From: Aliivibrio wodanis
GTDB lineage: Bacteria; Pseudomonadota; Gammaproteobacteria; Enterobacterales; Vibrionaceae
DNA: 64,000 bases
Assembly: GCA_000953695.1 (NCBI GenBank)
Contig: LN554846.1
Span: forward strand, 2,108,001 to 2,172,000
Direction: 5' to 3'
This document shows, in pieces, positions 28,116 to 37,189 of this stretch. How positions within the stretch are numbered: position 1 is the first letter of the stretch; each line of letters starts with the position of its first letter. A program made the translations under genes and the position numbers. The notes under the pieces were generated by a model. It made no database searches. It was given only the letters and a program-made list of their open reading frames with translations, and had not been told where the DNA came from.

Positions 28116-28473
28116 AGATAACCTACTTGTACTCTAAATTTCGGTATAAAAAAGAAGATTCGATTTTACACATTTACCCGCTAAATAACAGACTTTGTGC
28201 GTAAAAAGCCACTATGAACTATTATCTATTTCATCTCTTCATTTTATTAGAAATCTGTTTGTTACAATTGCTTTCAATTCCAAGAGCACAAAGTTCAAAA
28301 ATTGACCTTAATTTAACATCAAGAATTGTAATTCTGTGATGCTTAACTCAAACCAAAACAATGATAATTTTCACCTCTTGAATCTGCTAAATGTGCCCAT
28401 ATTTATTTAGTAGGTGTTGCTAAGATGCTGTCTACTTAGTTGCTATTTCTTTCTGTCTTGCTAAGGAAAAAGA
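28116..28473. promoter_or_regulatory. Promoter region between tyrS and relV
   Basis: An AT-rich region holding divergent promoters. The only notable element is an imperfect palindrome at 28317-28341: CATCAAGAATT and AATTCTGTGATG around GT, with one bulged base. It lies about 130 bp before relV and could be an operator or hairpin. No gene was seen. Confidence 0.35.
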
Positions 28474-29244
28474 ATGAAAAAGTTTGCCCGTGCCGCAGTC
28501 CTAATGGTTTTAGTATTTGGACGTCCTCAAGCACAAGCTTCCTCATTAATTGAGTTTATTGAACCTGATTATCAAGAAGCAAACCAATCAGAGATCGATC
28601 ATCAACATGTCCTTCACAGCCTAAATGGTTTACTTTCGATTCAAAGTTGGAACCATTTCTCACATCAACCTTATGATGATTTTGATATTTTAAATTCTAA
28701 GGCTCATCAAGCTCAGAGAGAATTAGAAAACATCTGCAAAGAAACCGCATTAATGTCAAATGCCCAACCTCAATTTGCAGGTGTAAAAAGTACCGAGCGA
28801 GCTTTATTAAAGATTGAACAAGAATTAAATGGTCAGGTAAATAAATTAACCGACATGGCAAGAGCTACGGTAGTTGCCGATTCAATACCTGATTTAGTGA
28901 CCGCTTATGAATCAATAAATAGAGAAACAACTGTACTGAGTGTCACTAACCGTTTTGCAGAGCCAGCTAAATCGGGCTATCGCGATATTAAGTTATTGGT
29001 AGAGCTACCAAAAACAAAATTAGTTGCGGAAATACAGCTGCACTTAAAAGAGATTGCAACGGTAAAGAATGGAGCAGAACATAAACTGTACGAAGAAATT
29101 CAAAATATCGAGCGTTTAACACTGGTTGAAAATAGAGAATTCACTGAATTTGAGCAAGCTCGTGTTGCTAAATTAAGAGTGTTATCTCAATCACTATACG
29201 CAAATGCTTGGCAGGCCTATTTACCGACCCAAGCGCTAGCGTAA
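28474..29244 (+). CDS. relV: RelA/SpoT-domain small alarmone synthetase, RelV type, with apparent signal peptide
   Basis: A 256-aa protein with a single (p)ppGpp synthetase domain (about 95-200) and no hydrolase or regulatory domains. Lys105 in VKSTERALLK, Asp127 and Arg130 in LTDMARATVV, and Glu186 in LVAEIQLHLKEI correspond to residues known to be needed in V. cholerae RelV (offset of two). RelV makes (p)ppGpp from GTP/GDP and ATP without ribosomes. Oddly, residues 1-22 look like a Sec signal peptide: basic start MKKFAR, hydrophobic core, then PQAQA before SS. This conflicts with a cytosolic ATP-using role unless it is uncleaved or a later start is used. The ribosome site AAGGA suits the ATG chosen. 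Confidence 0.85.
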   Translation: MKKFARAAVLMVLVFGRPQAQASSLIEFIEPDYQEANQSEIDHQHVLHSLNGLLSIQSWNHFSHQPYDDFDILNSKAHQAQRELENICKETALMSNAQPQFAGVKSTERALLKIEQELNGQVNKLTDMARATVVADSIPDLVTAYESINRETTVLSVTNRFAEPAKSGYRDIKLLVELPKTKLVAEIQLHLKEIATVKNGAEHKLYEEIQNIERLTLVENREFTEFEQARVAKLRVLSQSLYANAWQAYLPTQALA

Positions 29245-29295
29245 ATAACCTCTTTCTTTTAATCTATTGATTCTAGTCTACGACATCAGAAACTA

Positions 29296-29330
29296 AAAAG
29301 AGCAACCAATAATCTATTGATTGCTCTTTT
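29296..29330. terminator. Bidirectional terminator (relV / ynhF)
   Basis: Arms AAAAGAGCAA and TTGCTCTTTT around a loop of 15 nt, between convergent relV and the 29-codon ynhF gene. Confidence 0.8.
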
Positions 29331-29360
29331 CTTTTTATCTGCTTTTGCTTGTTTTGTATT

Positions 29361-29450
29361 TCATGCCATCAAAACCAAACTTCCAAAAAAAGCTAATCCT
29401 GAAAAAACAGCTACCGTTGTAATAAGTGCAAATTTAAAATCACTGTCCAT
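29361..29450 (-). CDS. ynhF: YnhF-family 29-aa membrane peptide
   Basis: ATG at 29450 is preceded by GGAGAGAGG, a strong ribosome site, and the ORF ends in TGA at 29361. The peptide starts MDSDFKFALITTVAVF and is one hydrophobic helix. Length (29 aa) and pattern (M-x-x-D-x-KF-x-L-x-TT) match the E. coli YnhF inner-membrane peptide of unknown function. It ends just before a terminator. Confidence 0.75.
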   Translation of the reverse strand: MDSDFKFALITTVAVFSGLAFFGSLVLMA

Positions 29451-29618
29451 AACAACCTCTCTCCACCCTTGTTTGATAACAAAAATTTAACAGTAATTTG
29501 AAGTATCTTCAAGGAATTAGGGGAAGTACAATAACAAGTTGGTATTAGCATCACAATGTCAGCATAATACCTCTAACTTTAGGCTAAAAAATATGACTTA
29601 TAATAAATAGGAGAAAAA

Positions 29619-30200
29619 ATGAAACGGATAGCATTACTTGGATTATTAGCCATCACACCTCTTCCTTTGATGGCACAATGGTATATAACTCCTGCTATTG
29701 GTATCGCGACAGGTGGTATGGTTGAAAATAAAGATGGTGATACTTTCAAAGTCGAAAATGACAATTCCTTATCTTTTACAGTTGAAACTGACTATGATGC
29801 AGGCCGCATAGGTCTCTTTTATAGCACCCAAAGCAGTGAAGTTAAGTCGTTAGGCAATAAGTCTCGCTTTGATTATTTGCACTTTCAAAGCGCTCTTGAT
29901 TTTCCATTAACGACAAATTTAAATTCATTTTTTGGTCTTAGCCTAGGCGCAACTTACACTGACGTTGATTGGAGCGATGATACTATTCAATTTTCAGGTG
30001 GGGCTTTTACTGGTTTACAATATCATTTTACTGACAACATTGCTCTACAGCTTGAAGCTCGTTGGCTGGCAACCTCAGTTGATAGTGATTTTGATAGCGC
30101 TTGTGGTGTAGGTTCAACTCACAGTGCTTGTGTTATTCGATATGAAGCAAGTTGGATGAATCAAATTCAAGGAAATCTTGGATTACGTTTTAATTTTTAA
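29619..30200 (+). CDS. Outer membrane beta-barrel protein
   Basis: 193 aa. Residues 1-19 are a Sec signal peptide ending PLMAQ. The rest alternates polar and hydrophobic residues as in an eight-stranded outer-membrane barrel (LSFTVETDYDAGRIGLFY, FFGLSLGATYTDVDW, LQLEARWLAT) and ends NLGLRFNF, with the terminal Phe typical for Bam recognition. Two cysteines (ACGVGSTHSAC) probably form a surface-loop disulfide. The function is unknown; it resembles small OmpW/OprF-like or porin-family barrels. Confidence 0.85.
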   Translation: MKRIALLGLLAITPLPLMAQWYITPAIGIATGGMVENKDGDTFKVENDNSLSFTVETDYDAGRIGLFYSTQSSEVKSLGNKSRFDYLHFQSALDFPLTTNLNSFFGLSLGATYTDVDWSDDTIQFSGGAFTGLQYHFTDNIALQLEARWLATSVDSDFDSACGVGSTHSACVIRYEASWMNQIQGNLGLRFNF

Positions 30201-30213
30201 AACATCATAAAGA

Positions 30214-30262
30214 AAAGTGAGTATTTAATTTTCGATAATTAATTATAAGATGCTCACTTTCT
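30214..30262. terminator. Possible terminator after the beta-barrel gene
   Basis: Arms AAAGTGAG and CTCACTTT about 31 nt apart with an AT-rich inner stem, but a weak T-tract. The rest of the gap to the symporter gene (30263-30569) is AT-rich with no gene seen; TAATACCTCTA at about 30471 also occurs at about 29566. Confidence 0.45.
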
Positions 30263-30569
30263 CATCGATTCATACTTTTTTATAAAAATACAATCAATTA
30301 GTTAACCTTAAATCAACAACAGCACTCCCCAGATCAAGGCAACATTACAAGATCATCCCTCTTTTAAAACCGAAAAAATCAGAATAAAACACTAATCAAA
30401 CTATATAAATCTACTTTTTGTTAATATTGCCTTAACAAGTATTTATAGGTAATCTTCCTGTAATGCTTAGCTAATACCTCTAGTTTGAGCAAATTTATTT
30501 CAATTTAAGTAGAGAATGATACTAAATAAGCTTCAATTCTCAGGGAAAAGTTTTTTAAAGGAGTGTTTT

Positions 30570-32036
30570 ATGAAGCGTGAACAATGGGGATCTCGTGCTG
30601 GATTTATCCTTGCCGCAGTAGGATCTGCTATAGGTCTTGGTAATATTTGGCGTTTTCCATACATGGCGTATGAGAATGGTGGCGGTGCTTTCTTCATCCC
30701 TTATCTATTTGCAATGCTAACTGCTGGTATTCCATTTATGATTATGGAATTTGGTATGGGCCATAAATTCAGAGGCTCTGCACCACGAACATTTGCAAAA
30801 CTAAACAAAAAATACGAATGGCTTGGTTGGTTCCAAGTATTAATAGCCGCTGTAATTGCAGTGTACTATGTTGCTGTTATTGGCTGGGCTATCTCTTACT
30901 TCAGTATGTCTTTTTCTCAAAGCTGGGGACAAGATACTAACGCGTATTTCTTTAACGAATACCTAAAGTTAGGTGACAACTCACCAACAAAACTTGGTAG
31001 TATTCAATGGCACATCGCTATTCCAATGGTTATTGCTTGGGCAATCACTTTTGTCGCTATTTTTAGTGGTGTTAAAGGAGGTATAGAGCGTGCAAGTAAA
31101 ATCATGATGCCTTTACTGTTTATAATGGTTGTTGCTTTGATCGGTAGAATGATAACTCTACCAGGTGCTCTAGATGGTCTAAACTACCTATTCCAACCTG
31201 ATTTTAGCAAGATCACAGATCCAAAAGTATGGTCAGCCGCTTATGGTCAAATCTTCTTTACCCTAAGTGTCGGCTTTGCCATCATGCTGGCTTATTCAAG
31301 TTACTTACCTGAAAAGTCAGATGTGAATAATAACGCCTTTATGACGGTACTGATTAACTGTGGTTTCTCTATTATCGCCGGTATTCTTATCTTTTCTATT
31401 TTAGGTAACATGGCACATGAGCAGAGTAAGCCATTAACTGAAGTGGTTAGTGCAGGTGTTGGCCTTGCCTTTGTTACTATTCCTGCTGCTATTAACTTAC
31501 TGCCTGCTCCTTATATTCTTGGCCCTTTGTTCTTCTTTGCTTTGGTTATTGCGGGATTAAGTTCTCACATATCGATCATTGAAGCGGTGACTTCTGCTTT
31601 CATTGATAAATTAAATTGGTCACGTAAAAAAGCAGCGTCTGTTGTGTGTGGTGTTGGCTTGGTAGTTTCAATGGCGTTTGCAACTAATGGCGGCCTACTA
31701 CTGCTTGATTTAGTTGATTACTTTATTAATAACATTGCGCTACTAACAAGCTGTCTAATTGAACTGTTTATTATGGGTTGGTTAGTGAAACTTGCTGATA
31801 TCCGCTCGCACGTTAATAAAATATCTGAGTTTACGATTGGTAAATGGTTTGAGATCTGCTTACGCTTTGTAAGCCCTGCTTTCCTAGTGGTTATCTTAGG
31901 AACAAATATCGTTAATACGTTAACTGATGGTTATGGCGGTTATGCTCAATTCGATTTACTGCTACTTGGTTGGGGTCTTATTGCCGCAATGCTAGTGGTT
32001 GGTATCGTAATTAATAAATCAAGCAAGGAGGCTTAA
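30570..32036 (+). CDS. Sodium-dependent transporter of the NSS family (MetP-like)
   Basis: A 488-aa protein with about 11-12 transmembrane segments. Signature REQWGSRAGFILAAVGSAIGLGNIWRFPY is the sodium- and substrate-binding helix 1 of neurotransmitter:sodium symporters. The ATG at 30570 has AAAGGAG and begins MKREQW, so the upstream start at 30516 is rejected. A 31-aa MetS-type small subunit follows 1 bp later, which makes it a MetPS-like amino-acid importer (methionine or alanine in Corynebacterium). The actual substrate is unknown. Confidence 0.9.
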   Translation: MKREQWGSRAGFILAAVGSAIGLGNIWRFPYMAYENGGGAFFIPYLFAMLTAGIPFMIMEFGMGHKFRGSAPRTFAKLNKKYEWLGWFQVLIAAVIAVYYVAVIGWAISYFSMSFSQSWGQDTNAYFFNEYLKLGDNSPTKLGSIQWHIAIPMVIAWAITFVAIFSGVKGGIERASKIMMPLLFIMVVALIGRMITLPGALDGLNYLFQPDFSKITDPKVWSAAYGQIFFTLSVGFAIMLAYSSYLPEKSDVNNNAFMTVLINCGFSIIAGILIFSILGNMAHEQSKPLTEVVSAGVGLAFVTIPAAINLLPAPYILGPLFFFALVIAGLSSHISIIEAVTSAFIDKLNWSRKKAASVVCGVGLVVSMAFATNGGLLLLDLVDYFINNIALLTSCLIELFIMGWLVKLADIRSHVNKISEFTIGKWFEICLRFVSPAFLVVILGTNIVNTLTDGYGGYAQFDLLLLGWGLIAAMLVVGIVINKSSKEA

Positions 32037-32037
32037 T

Positions 32038-32133
32038 ATGACAACTGGTGCAATCATTATGATGGTTCTTGGCCTTGGGATCACTTGGGGAGGCGCAGCC
32101 TTCTGTATCCGTAAAGCGATGAACAGTAACTAG
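32038..32133 (+). CDS. MetS-type small subunit of the NSS transporter
   Basis: 31 aa, a single hydrophobic helix (TGAIIMMVLGLGITWGGAAF) followed by a basic tail. It starts 1 bp after the symporter stop, and its GGAGG ribosome site lies in the last codons of the symporter. Sequence pattern and position fit the MetS small-subunit family needed by MetP transporters. It is too short for most gene finders. Confidence 0.85.
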   Translation: MTTGAIIMMVLGLGITWGGAAFCIRKAMNSN

Positions 32134-32162
32134 AAACTACTTTCTAGAAAATGTTAGTCTTA

Positions 32163-32189
32163 AAGCAGATCTTCGGATCTGCTTTTTTT
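32163..32189 (+). terminator. Terminator after the transporter pair
   Basis: Hairpin AAAGCAGATC TTCG GATCTGCTTT with a UUCG-type loop and a T-run. Confidence 0.9.
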
Positions 32190-32224
32190 CGCCGTTTCAT
32201 TTTAAATTAATTTAGAAGGTAAAA

Positions 32225-32851
32225 ATGACCATTCTCTATTCATTTCGTCGCTGCCCTTACGCTATGCGAGCACGGCTTGGGCTTGCTCTCTCTGAAAAAT
32301 CGGTACAGCTTCGTGAAATCATATTGAAACATAAACCCGAAGCAATGATACAGGCATCCCCTAAAGGCACTGTTCCTGTCTTAATTGAAAAAGATGGACA
32401 TGTAGTAGATGAAAGCTTAGATATCATGAAATGGGCTTTAGAAGGCTCTCAACTGTTAAAGTCAGCAACGAGTACCATGCATTTATTAATAAAAGAAAAT
32501 GATGAGGTATTTAAAGGCTGGTTGGATAAATACAAATACGCTGATCGCTACCCTGAACATTCAGAAGTTTACTACCGTGAGCAAGGTGAGATATTTTTAG
32601 AGAAACTAGAACGACAGTTAACGGATTCAAATAGATTATTTAGTAATGAATACAGTTTTGCTGATTTAGCCATTCTTCCTTTTATTCGCCAGTTTGCGTT
32701 TGTGGACATTAATTGGTTTACCAACAGCAAATATCAAAACGTATATCGCTGGTTAACTGCTTTTATTGAGTCAGAATTATTCCTATCTGTAATGAGGAAG
32801 TACCCTACTTGGTTAGAGTCAAACCAGGAGTTCATATTTCCTGAAAAATAG
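32225..32851 (+). CDS. Glutathione S-transferase-like protein
   Basis: 208 aa. The N-terminal thioredoxin fold begins TILYSFRRCPYAMRARLGL, with a CPYA motif that could make it a Cys-type (glutaredoxin-like or omega/beta class) GST. GTVPVLIEKDG gives the cis-Pro, and DESLDIMKW the Glu-Ser glutathione contact. The C-terminal half is helical with FADLAILPFIRQF as the N-capping box. It is cytosolic and the substrate is unknown. It is flanked by terminators, so it is a single-gene unit. Confidence 0.87.
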   Translation: MTILYSFRRCPYAMRARLGLALSEKSVQLREIILKHKPEAMIQASPKGTVPVLIEKDGHVVDESLDIMKWALEGSQLLKSATSTMHLLIKENDEVFKGWLDKYKYADRYPEHSEVYYREQGEIFLEKLERQLTDSNRLFSNEYSFADLAILPFIRQFAFVDINWFTNSKYQNVYRWLTAFIESELFLSVMRKYPTWLESNQEFIFPEK

Positions 32852-32892
32852 CACTTCTATTTATTTTCGATTTACTCAACTTAGAAAAACAA

Positions 32893-32918
32893 AAAAGGAG
32901 ACTCGAAAGTCTCCTTTT
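32893..32918. terminator. Bidirectional terminator (GST / ptsG)
   Basis: Arms AAAAGGAGAC and GTCTCCTTTT around a 6-nt loop between convergent genes. Confidence 0.88.
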
Positions 32919-32942
32919 ATTATTCATCGATAAAAATGATAA

Positions 32943-34373
32943 TTAGTTATGAGTAATCCACTCATTCATATCTGTTTTCAAGTTATCAGACTTAGTACCG
33001 AAGATAGCTTGAACACCAGAACCTGCAACAACAACACCTGCAGCGCCAAGTTGTTTCAGTTTATCTTGATTTACCGCTTCAACACTTGCTACAGAAACAC
33101 GTAAACGAGTAATACAAGCATCAAGGTTTGTGATGTTCTCTTTACCACCAAATGCAGCAACTAGTTCACCTGCTAATTCAGAACCAGTAACAGCAGGTCC
33201 TGCATTCTCGTCTTCATCTTCACGACCTGGAGTCTTAAGATCCATCGCTTTGATTACAGCGCGGAATACGATGTAGTAGATTACAGCGTAAGCAATACCT
33301 AAGCCAACAAGAAGAAGCATGTTTTCTGCACGTGGTGATTGAACAACAAAGTCAATGAAACCATTTGAGAACGTGTGACCGTGAACAACACCTAATGCAT
33401 TAGTTAGCATGTATGCTACACCAGCAAGTACTGCGTGGATTGCATAAAGAACAGGGGCAACAAATAGGAATGCGAATTCAATTGGTTCTGTAATACCTGT
33501 AAGGAATGAAGTTAACGCAGCAGAAGCCATGATACCCATTACTTTAGCGCGGTTTTCAGGTTTTGCTGAATGTGCAATCGCGATTGCAGCAGCAGGAAGA
33601 CCGAACATTTTGAATAAGTAACCACCAGCCAGTTGACCGAAACCGTTACCTGCAGCACGAGATGCGTCATCAGCAGTAAGGAAACAAGTCATGATACCAT
33701 TTACTTGCTCACCAGCAGCGTTCACACAAGAACCTGCTTCGTAGAAGAAAGGTACGTTCCAGATATGGTGAAGACCAAAAGGAATTAGAGAACGTTCAAT
33801 TACACCATAAATACCAAATGCCATTACTGGGTTTTGGTTAGCAGCCCAATCAGAGAATGCCGCAATTGCGCCACCGATTGGAGGCCAAACGATAGAAAGT
33901 ACAAGACCTAGAGCAATAGAAACAAAACCAGTTACGATTGGTACTGCACGCTTACCAGCGAAGAAGCCTAAATATTCTGGAAGTTGAATACGGTAGAACT
34001 TATTGAAAGCCCAACCAGCAACACCACCAGCAAGGATACCACCAAGAACACCAGTCTCGATACCATCAACACCCATTACTGTTGCCATCACTTTAAGTGT
34101 AGCAACCATGATGCCGTAACCAACAACAGCTGCTAGACCAGCAACACCATCATTGTTTGTAAAACCAAGTGCAGTACCTACAGCAAATAGCAGAGCCATT
34201 TGACCAAATACTGAACCACCAGCTTGTTCCATTAAGTGAGAAACCACTTCAGGAAGGAAACTAAAGTTGGCTGCACCAACCCCTAAAAGAATACCAGCTA
34301 CAGGAAGAACTGATACAGGCAACATAAGTGCCTTACCAACTTTCTGTAGATTGGCAAAAAGGTGTTTAAACAT
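32943..34373 (-). CDS. ptsG: PTS glucose-specific enzyme IICB
   Basis: A 476-aa sugar permease. The IIC membrane domain is residues 1 to about 380 ([31 protein letters not shown] start; [15 protein letters not shown] substrate motif). The IIB domain is about 395-476, with the phosphorylated Cys420 in [10 protein letters not shown]. It imports and phosphorylates glucose using phosphate from EIIA-Glc. There is no fused IIA domain. The long upstream gap (about 450 bp) holds a candidate Mlc-type palindrome. Confidence 0.95.
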   Translation of the reverse strand: MFKHLFANLQKVGKALMLPVSVLPVAGILLGVGAANFSFLPEVVSHLMEQAGGSVFGQMALLFAVGTALGFTNNDGVAGLAAVVGYGIMVATLKVMATVMGVDGIETGVLGGILAGGVAGWAFNKFYRIQLPEYLGFFAGKRAVPIVTGFVSIALGLVLSIVWPPIGGAIAAFSDWAANQNPVMAFGIYGVIERSLIPFGLHHIWNVPFFYEAGSCVNAAGEQVNGIMTCFLTADDASRAAGNGFGQLAGGYLFKMFGLPAAAIAIAHSAKPENRAKVMGIMASAALTSFLTGITEPIEFAFLFVAPVLYAIHAVLAGVAYMLTNALGVVHGHTFSNGFIDFVVQSPRAENMLLLVGLGIAYAVIYYIVFRAVIKAMDLKTPGREDEDENAGPAVTGSELAGELVAAFGGKENITNLDACITRLRVSVASVEAVNQDKLKQLGAAGVVVAGSGVQAIFGTKSDNLKTDMNEWITHN

Positions 34374-34671
34374 GTTTTGCTCCTAATATTTATAAATACA
34401 ATTGAAACATTCAAGACCTACTAGTGAATTACGGCAATATCCCCCTTGCCTAATGTAACTAACATAATTGTAAGTAATCGTGTCTCTAATCAAACTGTCG
34501 CTAAATATAGACCTATGTAAAAACACTTTCTAGCATGTTTTCATTTATTGTTTTAAAACCCTGCAGCGATCACAAAAGCAAGGCGTAGTAAAAGTAATAC
34601 AAAAAATACAACTTAAATATAAACCAATGATTTGTATCATAAATAACAAAAAATAGTAGAAAAACAAATGT

Positions 34672-34691
34672 TATTTTTAGCAACAAAAATA
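34672..34691. promoter_or_regulatory. Candidate Mlc/NagC-type operator upstream of ptsG
   Basis: TATTTTT AGCAAC AAAAATA: perfect 7-bp arms around a 6-nt centre, preceded by T. It resembles the TTATTTT-N6/7-AAAATAA style of ROK-family repressors, about 300 bp upstream of ptsG. The rest of 34374-34771 is AT-rich with no gene seen and no full CRP site. Confidence 0.35.
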
Positions 34692-34771
34692 GATAGGGCA
34701 AATAAACAGCTTACGCAATCGATTACTTATAAAATAAGTAATCAAAACCTGTAAAAAATCAATTTAATAAA

Positions 34772-34797
34772 AAAAGAGAGACCCAAGCCTCTCTTTT
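34772..34797 (-). terminator. Terminator after ycfH
   Basis: Hairpin AAAAGAGAG ... CTCTCTTTT separated by a short loop, at the end of the holB-ycfH unit. Confidence 0.75.
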
Positions 34798-34821
34798 GAT
34801 TATTTTATCAACAAATTCAAA

Positions 34822-35613
34822 TTATTTGTTCAAAAAAAGTTTTTTGAAATTATTGGTGGTTACTTGAGCAACCTCTTCAATTGATTTCCCTTTTAACAAG
34901 CCAATATACTCAGCGACATCCCTTACATAAGCAGGTTGATTCTCTTTCCCTCGAAATGGAACTGGAGCTAAATATGGAGAATCGGTCTCAACTAAAATAC
35001 GTTCTAAAGGTAAGCGGCGAACCACATCTTTCAATTCAGCTGCTTTATTAAACGTTACAATTCCTGATATAGAAATGTAAAAACCTAAATCCATCGCCGC
35101 TTCTGCAAATTCCCAATCTTCAGTAAAGCAGTGTATTACACCACCACATTTATCTGCTTGACCATTTTTTAGAATAGCTAAAGTGTCTTCTCGAGCCTGT
35201 CTTGTATGAATAATTAATGGTTTATTATACTCAACAGCAACTTCTACTTGCTGCTCAAATAAATCACGCTGACGAGGAGCACTTTCTGGTTGATAAAAAT
35301 AATCTAAACCCGTTTCACCTATCGCAATAACACGCTCATTTGCTGCATATTGACGGAAAATAGCCAAATCAAACTCAGAATCAACATCTAAAGGGTGGAT
35401 CCCACAAGAGGCATGAACTTCAGGATGGTCTTTAATCATTTCCATCATATTTGGAAAAGCATCCAAGGTTACCCCTACAGTAAGAAACTGCTCTACTCCA
35501 CGCTGTTTGGCTTTTTCAAGCACATCTGCAACGCTAGTATGTAGATCACTGTAATTTAATTTGTCTAAGTGACAGTGTGAATCAATTAACACATTACTCT
35601 CCGATAAACTCAA
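34822..35613 (-). CDS. ycfH: TatD-family metal-dependent hydrolase YcfH
   Basis: A 263-aa TIM-barrel metallohydrolase. Metal ligands are seen in IDSHCHLDKL, IGETGLDYFY, IIHTRQAREDT, GGVIHCFTEDWE and ETDSPYLAPVPFRGKEN. TatD-family enzymes are magnesium-dependent 3'-5' exonucleases or D-aminoacyl-type hydrolases. It overlaps holB by 20 nt, the E. coli holB-ycfH order, and is last in the fab-pabC-mltG-tmk-holB run. Confidence 0.92.
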   Translation of the reverse strand: MSLSESNVLIDSHCHLDKLNYSDLHTSVADVLEKAKQRGVEQFLTVGVTLDAFPNMMEMIKDHPEVHASCGIHPLDVDSEFDLAIFRQYAANERVIAIGETGLDYFYQPESAPRQRDLFEQQVEVAVEYNKPLIIHTRQAREDTLAILKNGQADKCGGVIHCFTEDWEFAEAAMDLGFYISISGIVTFNKAAELKDVVRRLPLERILVETDSPYLAPVPFRGKENQPAYVRDVAEYIGLLKGKSIEEVAQVTTNNFKKLFLNK

Positions 35614-36565
35614 ATAACCATTGAGTTAATAATAATTCTTTATTTAGCCCAGGGTGAGCATTCAACTGTTGTCTCAATTCATTCAAGCTTAAATATTGCT
35701 TATAAACTATATTGGTTGGGATACTTTTTGCTAAACGCTCAATACTCTCTTGCTCATCACAATGCACCCAACCTATAACAACACCTAATTGTCGCTTTTG
35801 AATGTCGGACAATAAATAACTTAACCAACAAAGACCTTCATCTTCTAGCTTAACTAAGCTTTTAACCACATCAGAAGTGGCACAAAAAGAAGAACTCACA
35901 CAAGCGCTAAAATGAGCAAGAAGCTGTTGGTGACTCGCTTGTTTCTTATCTTGATAAAAACTTTTAACAGCTAATGGTAAATAATTATTCAAGACAATAG
36001 ATTGTGGGCTTATTGTCAGTTTTTCCGTCTCAGCTAACCACTCAGCAATGACTTCTGCACTAATCACAGGTTGTAACCAAACTTGGCAACGACTACGAAT
36101 TGTTGGTAATAAGTGATGCGCAGAATTAGCTAATAGTACAAATTGACAGTTCTTAGGTGGCGCTTCTAATGTTTTAAGCAATGCATTGGCTGCCGACTCT
36201 GTCATTTTCTCAGCCGGCTCAATAATGATCATTCGTTTAGCATTAAATTGTGATGATTCTAATGCCCACGAATTACACTGCCGGATCTGGTCAACAGAAA
36301 TAGATTTACCTTCGATTTCTGGTTTGATCCAGTGCAGATCAGGATGGTTTCCTGACTCAACCAAACCACAACTATGACAAAAGCCACAAGGTTCAGTCCC
36401 TTGCGTTAAACACAATAACGTATCAGAAAAATACTGAACAAGAGCATCTCTACCCGTTCCATCCGGCATCGCACATAAGATGGCATGAGGCAATCGATCT
36501 GTCGCGATCAATTGCTGCCATTGCTGCCAAACACCTTGTTGCCAAGGATATAGTTTAGTTGCCAT
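35594..36565 (-). CDS. holB: DNA polymerase III delta-prime subunit HolB
   Basis: 323 aa, the clamp-loader delta-prime subunit. Zinc-binding cysteines lie in [20 protein letters not shown]; the AAA+ fold shows [23 protein letters not shown] with the SRC motif (TIRSRCQVW) close after. No functional Walker A Lys-Thr pair is present, as expected for delta-prime. It overlaps tmk by 11 nt and ycfH by 20 nt, so translation is coupled. Confidence 0.95.
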   Translation of the reverse strand: MATKLYPWQQGVWQQWQQLIATDRLPHAILCAMPDGTGRDALVQYFSDTLLCLTQGTEPCGFCHSCGLVESGNHPDLHWIKPEIEGKSISVDQIRQCNSWALESSQFNAKRMIIIEPAEKMTESAANALLKTLEAPPKNCQFVLLANSAHHLLPTIRSRCQVWLQPVISAEVIAEWLAETEKLTISPQSIVLNNYLPLAVKSFYQDKKQASHQQLLAHFSACVSSSFCATSDVVKSLVKLEDEGLCWLSYLLSDIQKRQLGVVIGWVHCDEQESIERLAKSIPTNIVYKQYLSLNELRQQLNAHPGLNKELLLTQWLFEFIGE

Positions 36566-37187
36566 TAGTCGCTAACCAAGTTTCTAATGCACTAATAATT
36601 GATTGCGTTACTGTTTCTAAATCTTGCCCAGCATCGATAGTAATAATAGTTTCATCACTATTGGCGAACTCTAAGTAACGTTCACGACTACGCTCAAAGA
36701 AATCCAGCTTCATCTGCTCAATTCGATCCAACTCTCCACGAGCTGATGCGCGTTGAAGACCTAATTTCGGATCAATATCCATATAGATAGTGAAGTCTGG
36801 TTTAAAATCACCAAGAACTGTATTTCGCATTGTCGCCATTAAATCACGATCAAAACCACGGCCACCACCTTGATAAGCTTGTGAAGATAAGTCATGTCGA
36901 TCGCCAACAACCCACTCGCCTCTTGCCAATGCCGGCTTAATCACATTACCTACAAGTTGCGCTCGAGCTGCATACAGTAGTAATAACTCGGCCATATCCG
37001 TTAATGGTTCATCTGGATGGCCTTGTTTAACTAACTCACGCATTTTTTCAGCTAATGGTGTGCCACCAGGCTCTCTTGTCGTCACTGGTTTATCAATACC
37101 ATGCTTAGCAAGCGTTGCTAATACGTTTTTAATTGCAGTACTTTTACCTGCGCCTTCTAGGCCTTCAATTACAATAAATTTAGACAT
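36555..37187 (-). CDS. tmk: Thymidylate kinase
   Basis: 210 aa; phosphorylates dTMP to dTDP. P-loop GLEGAGKST at residues 9-17, [11 protein letters not shown] with the DR(E)-type substrate motif, [15 protein letters not shown], and the [15 protein letters not shown] typical of the bacterial type II enzyme. It overlaps holB and follows mltG by 2 bp. Confidence 0.97.
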   Translation of the reverse strand: MSKFIVIEGLEGAGKSTAIKNVLATLAKHGIDKPVTTREPGGTPLAEKMRELVKQGHPDEPLTDMAELLLLYAARAQLVGNVIKPALARGEWVVGDRHDLSSQAYQGGGRGFDRDLMATMRNTVLGDFKPDFTIYMDIDPKLGLQRASARGELDRIEQMKLDFFERSRERYLEFANSDETIITIDAGQDLETVTQSIISALETWLATNGN

Positions 37188-37189
37188 GA

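Noticed and set aside
30516-30569. Upstream start for the NSS transporter
   Set aside because: The extra residues do not fit the family, and AAAGGAG lies before the ATG at 30570.
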